In this document: positions 15,617-23,674 of the stretch, in pieces
Layout: every line of letters begins with the position of its first letter
How positions within the stretch are numbered: the stretch's first letter is position 1
From: [Clostridium] symbiosum
Lineage (GTDB): Bacteria; Bacillota; Clostridia; Lachnospirales; Lachnospiraceae
Assembly: GCA_036419695.1 (NCBI GenBank)
Contig: CP143946.1
Span: 3,652,001-3,716,000, forward strand
Reading direction: 5' to 3'
DNA: 64,000 nucleotides
Translations under genes and position numbers: made by a program
Notes under the pieces: model-generated
The model's database searches: none
Told to the model about the DNA's origin: nothing
The model's input: the letters and a program-made list of their open reading frames with translations, nothing else

Positions 15617-18600
15617 ATGAATTCTGATAAAAGATTAGGAATCGACATAGGTTCCACCACAGTAAAAATCTCCATCATTGACGATGCGGGCGAAATTCTC
15701 TTTGCCGATTACGAGCGTCACTTTGCCAATATCCAGGAAACTCTTTCGGGTCTTCTGAAAAAGGGCGCCGATGCTCTGGGCAATCTGAGTGTAGAACCAA
15801 TGATTACAGGTTCGGGCGGTCTGACACTTTCCAAACATCTGGGTGTTCCATTTGTCCAGGAAGTCGTAGCCGTAGCCACATCCTTAAAAGACTTTGCTCC
15901 CCAGACCGATGTTGCCATCGAGCTGGGCGGAGAAGACGCCAAAATAATTTATTTCACCGGTGGTATCGATCAGCGGATGAACGGAATCTGCGCCGGGGGT
16001 ACCGGCTCTTTTATTGACCAGATGGCCTCTCTGCTTCAGACAGACGCATCCGGACTGAACGATTACGCCAAAAACTATAAATCCATCTACCCGATTGCCG
16101 CCCGCTGCGGTGTCTTTGCAAAATCCGACATCCAGCCGCTCATTAACGAGGGCGCCACGAAGGAAGATCTCTCCGCCTCTATTTTCCAGGCGGTTGTAAA
16201 CCAGACAATCAGCGGCCTGGCCTGCGGCAAACCAATCCGCGGCAACGTGGCATTCCTCGGCGGACCGCTCCACTTCCTGTCCGAGCTGCGCGCGGCTTTT
16301 ATCAGGACACTGAATCTGGGCGAAGACCAGATCATTGCCCCATCCCACTCGCATCTTTTCGCTGCTGTGGGAGCTGCCATGAACTCGGAAGGTAAAGCTT
16401 CAGTAACACTGGAAGACATGATTAAACGTCTCTCACACGGCATCAAGATGGACTTTGAGGTCAACCGTATGGAGCCTCTCTTTGAAAACCATGAGGCATA
16501 CGAAGAGTTTACAAAGCGCCACGAAAGCCACAATGTGAGAAAAGCTGATTTATCATCCTATGAAGGCAACTGCTATCTCGGCATCGACGCCGGTTCCACC
16601 ACCACCAAGGTGGCACTGGTCAGCGAGGACGGAGCCCTCCTGTATCATTTCTACAGCAACAATAACGGAAGCCCGCTGGCGACCGCAATCCGCGCCATGA
16701 AGGAGATCCATGGGATTCTTCCCGAAAAGGCAAACATCGTATATTCCTGTTCCACCGGCTACGGCGAGGCGTTGTTAAAAGCTGCGCTGATGCTGGATGA
16801 GGGCGAGGTCGAGACCATCTCCCACTACTATGCGGCCGCGGCTTTCGAACCGAATGTGGACTGCATTCTGGACATCGGCGGACAGGATATGAAGTGCATC
16901 AAGATCAAGGACGGCACCGTGGACAGCGTACAGCTCAACGAAGCCTGCTCCTCCGGCTGCGGCTCCTTCATTGAGACCTTTGCAAAGTCTTTAAACTACA
17001 GTGTCATTGATTTTGCCAAAGAAGCCCTGTTCGCAAAGAATCCGACCGACCTCGGAACGCGTTGCACCGTTTTTATGAACTCCAATGTAAAGCAGGCTCA
17101 GAAGGAGGGCGCAACTGTCGCCGATATTTCTGCAGGTCTTGCCTACTCCGTCATCAAGAATGCTCTGTTCAAAGTAATAAAAATCACCAGCGCCGAGGAT
17201 CTCGGACACCACGTCGTTGTACAGGGAGGCACGTTTTACAATGACGCCGTCCTCCGGAGCTTTGAAAAAATCGCCGGCTGTGAGGCCGTGCGCCCCGATA
17301 TCGCCGGAATCATGGGCGCCTTCGGAGCCGCTCTCATCGCCAGGGAACGCTACGATGAATCAAAGAGCACCACGATGCTCCCGATAGATAAGATACTAAA
17401 TCTTTCCTATGAGACCAAGATGGCCAGATGCCAGGGCTGCACCAACCACTGCGTCCTGACGATCAACCGTTTCGACGGCGGCCGCCAGTTCGTAAGCGGA
17501 AACCGCTGTGAACGCGGTCTTGGCGGAACAAGGGCCAAACGTGACGTCCCCAACCTTTTTGACTATAAATATCACAGAATGTTTGACTTCGAGCCTCTGA
17601 CCGCCGATATGGCGCCCCGCGGCACCGTAGGAATCCCGAGAGTCCTTAACATGTACGAGAATTACCCGTTCTGGGCCGTCTTCTTTAAAGCATTGGGGTT
17701 CCGCACCGTCCTCTCCCCCCAGTCCACGAGAAAAATCTACGAGCTGGGAATCGAGACGATACCGAGCGAGTCGGAATGTTATCCCGCCAAGCTGGTGCAC
17801 GGTCACATACAGTGGCTGATTAAACAGGGAATTGAGTACATATTCTACCCCTGCATCCCTTACGAGCGCAACGAGACTCCCGATGCAGGCAACCATTTTA
17901 ACTGCCCGATGGTCACCTCCTATGCGGAGAACATCAAGAATAACGTCGAGGAGCTGACCGAACACAGGGTGAAATTCTCCAATCCGTTCATGGCTTTTAC
18001 CGATGAAGAGATTCTGACCAAGCGCCTGGTTGAAGTCTTCCGTGAAGATTTCTCCATTCCGGAACAGGAAATCCGCGATGCGGCTAAGAAGGGCTGGAAA
18101 GAACTGATTGATTCCAGAAAAGACATGGAGAAAAAGGGTGAGGAAGTTCTTAAGTGGATGAAGGAAACGGGCCATCACGGTATTGTCCTGGCCGGCCGGC
18201 CTTACCATGTGGATCCGGAAATCAACCACGGAATCCCGGAGCTTATCACCTCCTACGGTTTTGCTGTATTGACGGAGGATGCCGTTTCCCATATGGGCCG
18301 TGTGGACCGGCCGCTGATCGTCACAGACCAGTGGATGTACCACTCCCGCCTCTACGAAGCAGCGTGCTTTGTCAAGACTCAGCCGAACCTGGATTTAATT
18401 CAGCTCAACTCATTCGGATGCGGCCTGGACGCCGTCACCACCGACCAGGTGAATGATATCCTGACGCGTTCCGGCAAAATTTACACCCTGCTCAAAATTG
18501 ACGAGGTCAACAACCTGGGAGCGGCCAGAATCCGCGTGCGTTCCCTGATCTCCGCAATCCGTGTCAGGGAGATGAAGCATTACCACAAAGCGGCCGTATC

Positions 18601-19864
18601 AAGCGCATACAGCCGTGTCTTCTTCACCAAAGAGATGAAGAAGAATTACACCATCCTCTGCCCGCAGATGTCCCCGATCCACTTTGAACTGATCGAGAAA
18701 GCGGTCAGGAGCTTTGGTTATAAGCTGGAGGTTCTGCAGAATGCGGACCGCAGAGCCGTCGACACGGGACTGAAATATGTCAATAACGACGCCTGCTATC
18801 CTTCCCTGATTGTAGTGGGCCAGATTATGGACGCCCTGCTATCCGGCAAATATGATTTAAACCGCACGGCCGTGATTATGAGCCAGACAGGCGGCGGCTG
18901 CCGTGCATCCAACTATATCGGTTTTATCAGGCGCGCCTTAGAGCGTGCCGGTATGCCGCAGATTCCCGTTATCTCCTTAAATGCCAACGGCATGGAGACC
19001 AACCCGGGATTCAAGATCACACTGCCCCTGATTACAAAGGCAATGCAGGCGGTTGTATATGGAGATTTGTTCATGCGTGTGCTCTATGCCACCAGGCCTT
19101 ACGAAGCAAAGCCCGGTTCGGCCAACGCACTCCATGAAAAATGGCGGGATATCTGCCAGAAGTCTCTCTCCAAACGCGCTCCGAACATGATGGAGTTTAA
19201 CAAAAACCTCCGCGGTATCATTAAGGACTTTGATGACCTTCCCCGCAGAAACGTCGTGAAGCCGAAGGTAGGCATTGTTGGGGAGATCCTTGTAAAGTTC
19301 TCTCCTCTCGCCAATAACCATGTGGTGGAGCTGCTGGAAGCCGAAGGGGCGGAAGCCGTTATGCCGGATCTTATGGACTTCCTGCTGTATTGTTTCTACA
19401 ACAGTAACTTTAAGGCGGATAACCTGGGCGGCAAACGCTCCAGCGCTTATCTCTGCAATATGGGAATCTCACTGCTTGAGTATTTCCGCCGGACGTCCAG
19501 AAAGGCGCTGGAACGGAGCGTACACTTCATTCCTCCGGCCAGGATTGACGATCTGGCCTCCATGGCTGAACACTATGTCTCTATCGGCAACCAGACCGGA
19601 GAAGGCTGGTTCCTCACTGGAGAGATGCTGGAGCTGATCAAGAGCGGAACGAAAAATATTATCTGCACCCAGCCGTTTGGCTGTCTGCCGAACCATATCG
19701 TAGGCAAGGGAGTCATCAAGGAACTGCGCCGCAGCCATCCGGAGGCCAACATCATCGCCATCGATTACGACCCGGGCGCAAGTGAAGTCAACCAGTTAAA
19801 CCGTATCAAACTCATGCTGGCAACAGCACAGAAAAACATCGGCAAACCGGGAGAAGTTTCCTAG
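15617..19864 (+). CDS. Giant 2-hydroxyacyl-CoA dehydratase activator/dehydratase fusion
   Basis: This protein of about 1415 residues begins with two ASKHA-type activator domains of the BadF/BadG/HgdC family: GIDIGSTTVK near residue 8 and LGIDAGSTTTKVAL near residue 322, each with later cysteine motifs (GICAGGTGSF; ACSSGCGSFIE). Residues from about 605 hold a cysteine cluster (CQGCTNHC, GNRCERGLGG) and a DUF2229 domain. From about 1010 comes an HgdB-like region (CPQMSPIHFELIE, NNDACYPSLIVVGQ, QTGGGCRASNY). In the family the activator uses a [4Fe-4S] cluster and ATP to inject an electron into 2-hydroxyacyl-CoA dehydratases. Fused proteins of this size occur widely in clostridia; the exact substrate is unknown. 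No dehydratase subunit genes adjoin. Confidence 0.85.
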   Translation: MNSDKRLGIDIGSTTVKISIIDDAGEILFADYERHFANIQETLSGLLKKGADALGNLSVEPMITGSGGLTLSKHLGVPFVQEVVAVATSLKDFAPQTDVAIELGGEDAKIIYFTGGIDQRMNGICAGGTGSFIDQMASLLQTDASGLNDYAKNYKSIYPIAARCGVFAKSDIQPLINEGATKEDLSASIFQAVVNQTISGLACGKPIRGNVAFLGGPLHFLSELRAAFIRTLNLGEDQIIAPSHSHLFAAVGAAMNSEGKASVTLEDMIKRLSHGIKMDFEVNRMEPLFENHEAYEEFTKRHESHNVRKADLSSYEGNCYLGIDAGSTTTKVALVSEDGALLYHFYSNNNGSPLATAIRAMKEIHGILPEKANIVYSCSTGYGEALLKAALMLDEGEVETISHYYAAAAFEPNVDCILDIGGQDMKCIKIKDGTVDSVQLNEACSSGCGSFIETFAKSLNYSVIDFAKEALFAKNPTDLGTRCTVFMNSNVKQAQKEGATVADISAGLAYSVIKNALFKVIKITSAEDLGHHVVVQGGTFYNDAVLRSFEKIAGCEAVRPDIAGIMGAFGAALIARERYDESKSTTMLPIDKILNLSYETKMARCQGCTNHCVLTINRFDGGRQFVSGNRCERGLGGTRAKRDVPNLFDYKYHRMFDFEPLTADMAPRGTVGIPRVLNMYENYPFWAVFFKALGFRTVLSPQSTRKIYELGIETIPSESECYPAKLVHGHIQWLIKQGIEYIFYPCIPYERNETPDAGNHFNCPMVTSYAENIKNNVEELTEHRVKFSNPFMAFTDEEILTKRLVEVFREDFSIPEQEIRDAAKKGWKELIDSRKDMEKKGEEVLKWMKETGHHGIVLAGRPYHVDPEINHGIPELITSYGFAVLTEDAVSHMGRVDRPLIVTDQWMYHSRLYEAACFVKTQPNLDLIQLNSFGCGLDAVTTDQVNDILTRSGKIYTLLKIDEVNNLGAARIRVRSLISAIRVREMKHYHKAAVSSAYSRVFFTKEMKKNYTILCPQMSPIHFELIEKAVRSFGYKLEVLQNADRRAVDTGLKYVNNDACYPSLIVVGQIMDALLSGKYDLNRTAVIMSQTGGGCRASNYIGFIRRALERAGMPQIPVISLNANGMETNPGFKITLPLITKAMQAVVYGDLFMRVLYATRPYEAKPGSANALHEKWRDICQKSLSKRAPNMMEFNKNLRGIIKDFDDLPRRNVVKPKVGIVGEILVKFSPLANNHVVELLEAEGAEAVMPDLMDFLLYCFYNSNFKADNLGGKRSSAYLCNMGISLLEYFRRTSRKALERSVHFIPPARIDDLASMAEHYVSIGNQTGEGWFLTGEMLELIKSGTKNIICTQPFGCLPNHIVGKGVIKELRRSHPEANIIAIDYDPGASEVNQLNRIKLMLATAQKNIGKPGEVS

Positions 19865-19910
19865 TTTCCCTAAACTGGAAATTTTTTACTGAGTTTCTTC
19901 CAATTTTTTG

Positions 19911-19939
19911 CTGACAATTTTCTTCCAACATGGTATACT
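19911..19939 (+). promoter_or_regulatory. Promoter reading into the tandem array
   Basis: CTGACA (19911-19916) and TATACT (19934-19939) are 17 bases apart. The -10 lies in the first repeat unit, so the array would be transcribed as the leader of the gene at 20219. Confidence 0.5.
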
Positions 19940-20166
19940 ATGAATACTTGATGAGGTTTTTCCGAATCTAGTATGAGTCACACCTAAATACTTAGCGAGG
20001 TTTTTCCGAGCTTAACATTTACGGTGTACTATGAATACTTGATGAGGTTTTTTCGAATCTAGTATGAGTCACACCTAAATACTTAGCGAGGTTTTTCCGA
20101 GCTTAGCATTTACGGCGTACTATGAATACTTGATGAGGTTTTTCAATTCAGGTACTCATAGTGTAC
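19934..20166 (+). repeat. 91-bp tandem repeat of paired hairpins
   Basis: Two full units and a partial third have an exact 91-base period (TACTATGAATACTTG at 19936, 20027 and 20118). Each full unit has two hairpin modules: TACT, T, GAT, GAGG-T5/6-CGA, ATC, T, AGTA (19945-19973, 20036-20064) and the variant with AGC/GCT (19989-20017, 20080-20108). All carry a T-T mismatch and facing GA steps. The same module forms the apex of the family B repeats. Confidence 0.85.
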
Positions 20167-20218
20167 TATATAAAAATAAGTCTCTTTTTCGCCCGAGACT
20201 AATACGGAGGGTTTAAGG

Positions 20219-20701
20219 ATGCGGTTCAGAACTTTAATCTGTACTGCACTGATGGCGTTGACATTTTCCGTCACTGCTTTTGGTGCTGAACATACTGCCC
20301 AGGTTGTAAGCTTCGGTCAGAACGTTGATTCCGATGCTGCCATTGAACTTACAGGTTCAAAGGTCATTACAGACGATTTTTCTTTTAAAATGCCAAGCGG
20401 ATGGTCCGGCAACTGTGTCATAGTTCCCGGTGAATCCATCTATGAAATTTACAATAAAGCTGCATACGAGGAGGACGGGTCAGGTCTGCTCTTCTCTATT
20501 ATCTGCTATGAGGACGTCGATTATAAAGATCTGCAGGGATGTTCCATCCTCGGTTTTTATGACAACAAGACCTACATACTGGAACCGGAATACAAAGATT
20601 ATCTGGAAGATACGACTTCCAAAGAATATAAGTCATGTCAGGAAGCTACAAAGGTTTTAAAGAAAAGTTTTGTTGCGATCGTGAAAGAACCGACGGAGTA
20701 A
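20219..20701 (+). CDS. Secreted protein of unknown function
   Basis: This 160-residue protein has a clear signal peptide (MRFRTLICTALMALTFSVTA, then FGAEHTA with a probable cleavage after AFGA). The mature part of about 138 residues is acidic, with alternating hydrophobic strands and two cysteines (CVIVPG, ICYED), which suggests a small beta-rich domain. ACGGAGGG lies eight bases before the ATG. The leader carries the 91-bp tandem hairpin array, and an intrinsic terminator overlaps the stop, so it is a single-gene unit. No family is recognised; extracellular or wall-associated location is inferred from the signal peptide. Confidence 0.75.
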   Translation: MRFRTLICTALMALTFSVTAFGAEHTAQVVSFGQNVDSDAAIELTGSKVITDDFSFKMPSGWSGNCVIVPGESIYEIYNKAAYEEDGSGLLFSIICYEDVDYKDLQGCSILGFYDNKTYILEPEYKDYLEDTTSKEYKSCQEATKVLKKSFVAIVKEPTE

Positions 20702-20718
20702 TCCGCCGGTTCTTTTTT
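20687..20718 (+). terminator. Terminator overlapping the stop codon
   Basis: GAACCGACGG and CCGCCGGTTC pair around AGTAAT, followed by TTTTTT. The stem begins inside the last codons of the secreted protein gene. Confidence 0.8.
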
Positions 20719-20730
20719 ATGTTGTGGTTT

Positions 20731-21036
20731 GAGAAATGAGAACGCCGCCGGGACGGCCGGGGGGCGGGATGGTGAGAGGGGGATTATGAGTCTTCAGTCC
20801 CGGTTTGCAGGTTGTCGCGGGTGGGGAATCCGGGCAGAAAAAGTTCCTGCGGGAAACGCCCCCGCTCTTTGGAGTACATAACGGACACTAACCTCGAAAA
20901 TACCTCGGTAAGTGCCGATGAACTCCCAGGTTCCCTCCGGAATCTTTTTCTCCCTTCTTCCCCACAGGAAGGTTATGGCCCGGGACTGAAGACGCGAAGG
21001 TTTTCTCCATTCCGCCCCGGTCTGCGGTGGCTGATT
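20731..21036. repeat. Dispersed intergenic repeat, family A copy 2
   Basis: About 306 bases matching 12058-12371. The GTCTTCAGTCCCGG repeat is at 20790-20803 and its exact complement at 20980-20993. The apex at 20882-20917 reads CGG-a-CACT, A, ACC ... GGT, A, AGTG-CCG: the stem bases differ from copies 1 and 3 but still pair, and the A-A mismatch is kept. It lies between convergent genes. Confidence 0.85.
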
Positions 21037-21043
21037 TATCTTA

Positions 21044-22264
21044 TCAACTAATCCCTTTAATGGCCCACTGATAAGACTCCACTGCCTGCTTAAACGTAAT
21101 TTCCGCACTCCTGTAGGAAGCGATGGCCGTATACCATGTTGCCTCCCCGGACAGATAGGTGCTTTTGTTAATCATGCCTGCCCTGTATTTTGTCTGTAGG
21201 GCGCCGTAATCTTTTTCTGCGGCCGCATAGGATGCTGCCGCCCCTTCATAAAGCTGTTTTGCCTCTGTCACGGCCTGATAGAGTTCATCCATGGTCAGAC
21301 TGGCGGTTCCCTCGGCCTCTGAAAGCTGCTGTCTTCGCAGTTTCCGGGCCGTGTCGCCGGTTGCGGTGCTTTTCTTGACCGATTTGACGTTTGAGTCGGC
21401 GATTACCGCTTTTTGTTTATCCTCCGGGAGATTCATCCCGGCAAGTTCTTCCTGTGTGACGGCCGGGATTTCGCCTATCTGTATTTCATCTGCGTTTTTC
21501 CCTATCATAACGGCCAGCTGGCGTTTCAGCTTATCCGCGCTGTCTTTCGTGGACTGTAATGAGGCCTGGGCGTTTAAAAGGCTCTTTTCCGCCTCCAGAA
21601 GCTCTGTCTCTGTTATCAATCCGGCCTGCCTCCTGGATGATGCCAGTTCGTATGCTGCGTTCTGGGCTTCCACTCTCTTTTCGGCTGCGCCGGCCTGATA
21701 TTCCATCTGCTTACAGGAATACATCAGGGTCTGGGCCGATTTGACAAGGCTGTTAATGGTCCTGTTGATAGAAGCCTGGCTGGTGGCGGAGTTCAGGGAA
21801 TTGATGCTTCTCTTCATCTGGCCGGCCGAAGAGGAGAGAATCTTTGCATTCTGATCATAGTTTGCAATCAGTTCCTCGGCTGCCCCTTCGTCCTCCAGTT
21901 CATCCGCCTTGTTGATCATATCACGTTTTGCGCTTATCAGGGAATCATAGGCTGCCTGATAGATTTCCAGGCTGTTCTCATAGCTCTTCTGTGTGTTGAC
22001 TGCGCTGCTGTTCCCGGTGCGGATGAGCTGTTCCAGTTCTATGTACTCGATCAGGTTGTCGTTCAGGGCCTCGTCGCTGACTGCCGCCGTTTCTTTGGAA
22101 TCCTCCGCTTCTTCCCAATTCTCGGAAAGGGCCGGCCCCTCCGCTTCCCCCGCCTCCTCCAGGCCTGATATCAGGGGACCGGACGCGGCCTGCACCGGAA
22201 GCTGGTACAGCAGGCTTATGGCCGTTCCGGCTGCTGCCGCCCATCCCGCTATTCTTCTATTCAA
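21044..22264 (-). CDS. TolC-like (OEP family) exported coiled-coil protein
   Basis: This 406-residue protein has an N-terminal signal peptide (AAAAGTAISLLYQLPVQAAS) and then almost entirely long heptad-rich helices. The TolC-type internal duplication is visible, with strand-like points such as RQAGLITETELLEAEKSL near residue 215 and YRAGMINKSTYLSGEATW near residue 360. Translation starts at TTG with AAAGGAGGA upstream. It is the last gene of the set MFP, RND, TolC-like 2, TolC-like 1, all leftward. Outer-membrane factors are unexpected in a monoderm; family members in clostridia may instead span the wall or periplasm-like space. That role is inferred. Confidence 0.7.
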   Translation of the reverse strand: MNRRIAGWAAAAGTAISLLYQLPVQAASGPLISGLEEAGEAEGPALSENWEEAEDSKETAAVSDEALNDNLIEYIELEQLIRTGNSSAVNTQKSYENSLEIYQAAYDSLISAKRDMINKADELEDEGAAEELIANYDQNAKILSSSAGQMKRSINSLNSATSQASINRTINSLVKSAQTLMYSCKQMEYQAGAAEKRVEAQNAAYELASSRRQAGLITETELLEAEKSLLNAQASLQSTKDSADKLKRQLAVMIGKNADEIQIGEIPAVTQEELAGMNLPEDKQKAVIADSNVKSVKKSTATGDTARKLRRQQLSEAEGTASLTMDELYQAVTEAKQLYEGAAASYAAAEKDYGALQTKYRAGMINKSTYLSGEATWYTAIASYRSAEITFKQAVESYQWAIKGIS

Positions 22265-22351
22265 TCTGCTTCCTCCTTTATGCTGTGCATTACGTTACGG
22301 ACGCATTACGCGGCGGATGACTCTCCTTTTGGCGCATCCGCCGCAGATTCT

Positions 22352-23527
22352 TTACGTCGTGGATGCCAGGCCGTCCACCGCCCACTGATAGGCGTACTGA
22401 GCCTTTAAAAGCGACAGTGCGGCCGTTTCTTTTTCCGTCTTTGCCTTTGTATAGGCGGTCTGCTGGCTCTCATATGCGTTCTGGCTCATGGTTCCGGCCG
22501 CCTTCCTGCGCTCGGCCGACTGCATGGTTTTTTCTTCCAGCTCAAAGCTCTTCAGGGTCTGGGCATACTGGTTCTCCGCCAGCAGAAGACTCTGCCATGC
22601 CGATTTGACATTGGCTTTCACCGCCTCCCCGCTGCTTTTCAGCGTCTCCTCGTACTGCCTCTGTGTAGCGCCCACCTTGGCGTTTTTAACCTGTCTGGAC
22701 AGAATTTTAAGTTCATAGTTATTTTCCACCGCTTTAACCAGATCTTCTTCCAGATTGATTGTGCTACTCTTTGACGGATCCGGCTCCGGTAGGGCGCCGA
22801 TTTCCACCTCATCCCCGTATTTCCATCCCATCATCAGGCACAGGTTTTCTTTTGTAGACGTTATCGTGCTCTCCGCCGATGTGATGGCGGCTTCCGCCTG
22901 AAGCAGCGTATCTTTCGCGTTCAGGACGGCCGTCTGGGTTGCCGTGCCCACCGCGGCCTGAAGTTCGGCCGTCTGACACGCCTTTTCGGCCGTCTCCCTG
23001 GTGTTTTTGCTGTTTTCCAGGGACAGGACGGAGTTCCAGTACGTAATCATCAGGTTCTGGGCGGACTGGACAAGGGATTTTTCCGTCTTGTCATATCCCC
23101 ACTTCACCACGTCGCCGTCCGACACGTTTTCATCCCCCCGTTCCATCATCTGGTCGGCCTGAAGTTCACTGCTCTGGGCCGCCGCCAGGCTGGAACCGTA
23201 ACTCACGTCATCCGAATCCGGGTATTCGATACTTCCATATATCTCGTCGGCCGTATCGTAGTAAGTCTGGGCCACCTCATCGCTGTCTTTTCCTTTATAA
23301 TCCTCATAGGCAATCTGATTGCTCAGAACCGTGCTGTTGTACTCGTGAATCAAATCTCCTATCTCATCAAATTCCAGCTTATTATCCCTCAGGGACGCCC
23401 ATTTTTCCTCGGTATAGGCAAACGGCGGGCTGGCCGCCAGGGCTGCCTGGGGAACCGTGAAAGAAAATATGGCGGTTCCGGCTGCCAGGGCGCAGAACCG
23501 CGCCCTTTTTCTGTTATTTTTTTGCAT
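22352..23527 (-). CDS. TolC-like (OEP family) exported coiled-coil protein
   Basis: This 391-residue protein has a signal peptide (residues 1-31, ending AALAAS) and long amphipathic helices. It ends ALSLLKAQYAYQWAVDGLA, closely similar to the neighbour's VESYQWAIKGIS end, so the two are paralogues from a duplication. Motifs of the OEP/TolC repeat are visible near residue 195 (AAVGTATQTAVLNAKDTLLQ) and near 345 (RRKAAGTMSQNAYESQQTAY). It lies between the RND gene and the second TolC-like gene on the same strand. It may form the extracellular part of the RND pump. No outer membrane genes are seen in the window. Confidence 0.7.
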   Translation of the reverse strand: MQKNNRKRARFCALAAGTAIFSFTVPQAALAASPPFAYTEEKWASLRDNKLEFDEIGDLIHEYNSTVLSNQIAYEDYKGKDSDEVAQTYYDTADEIYGSIEYPDSDDVSYGSSLAAAQSSELQADQMMERGDENVSDGDVVKWGYDKTEKSLVQSAQNLMITYWNSVLSLENSKNTRETAEKACQTAELQAAVGTATQTAVLNAKDTLLQAEAAITSAESTITSTKENLCLMMGWKYGDEVEIGALPEPDPSKSSTINLEEDLVKAVENNYELKILSRQVKNAKVGATQRQYEETLKSSGEAVKANVKSAWQSLLLAENQYAQTLKSFELEEKTMQSAERRKAAGTMSQNAYESQQTAYTKAKTEKETAALSLLKAQYAYQWAVDGLASTT

Positions 23528-23674
23528 TCCTCTCTTCCTTCCTGATTTCCTGTAACTCTTTTATCCGCTTACTGCAAATTCTTCCGGGGTAACTATTTTC
23601 TTCTGTTTCTGAAATCCCTTTTCTGTCTCCGCAGCTTTTTTCCTGCAAAATTATCCTGAAAAAATCCGTCTCTT

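Noticed and set aside
19934..20166. CRISPR array interpretation of the 91-bp tandem repeat
   Set aside because: Whole units repeat without unique spacers, and there are no cas genes nearby.
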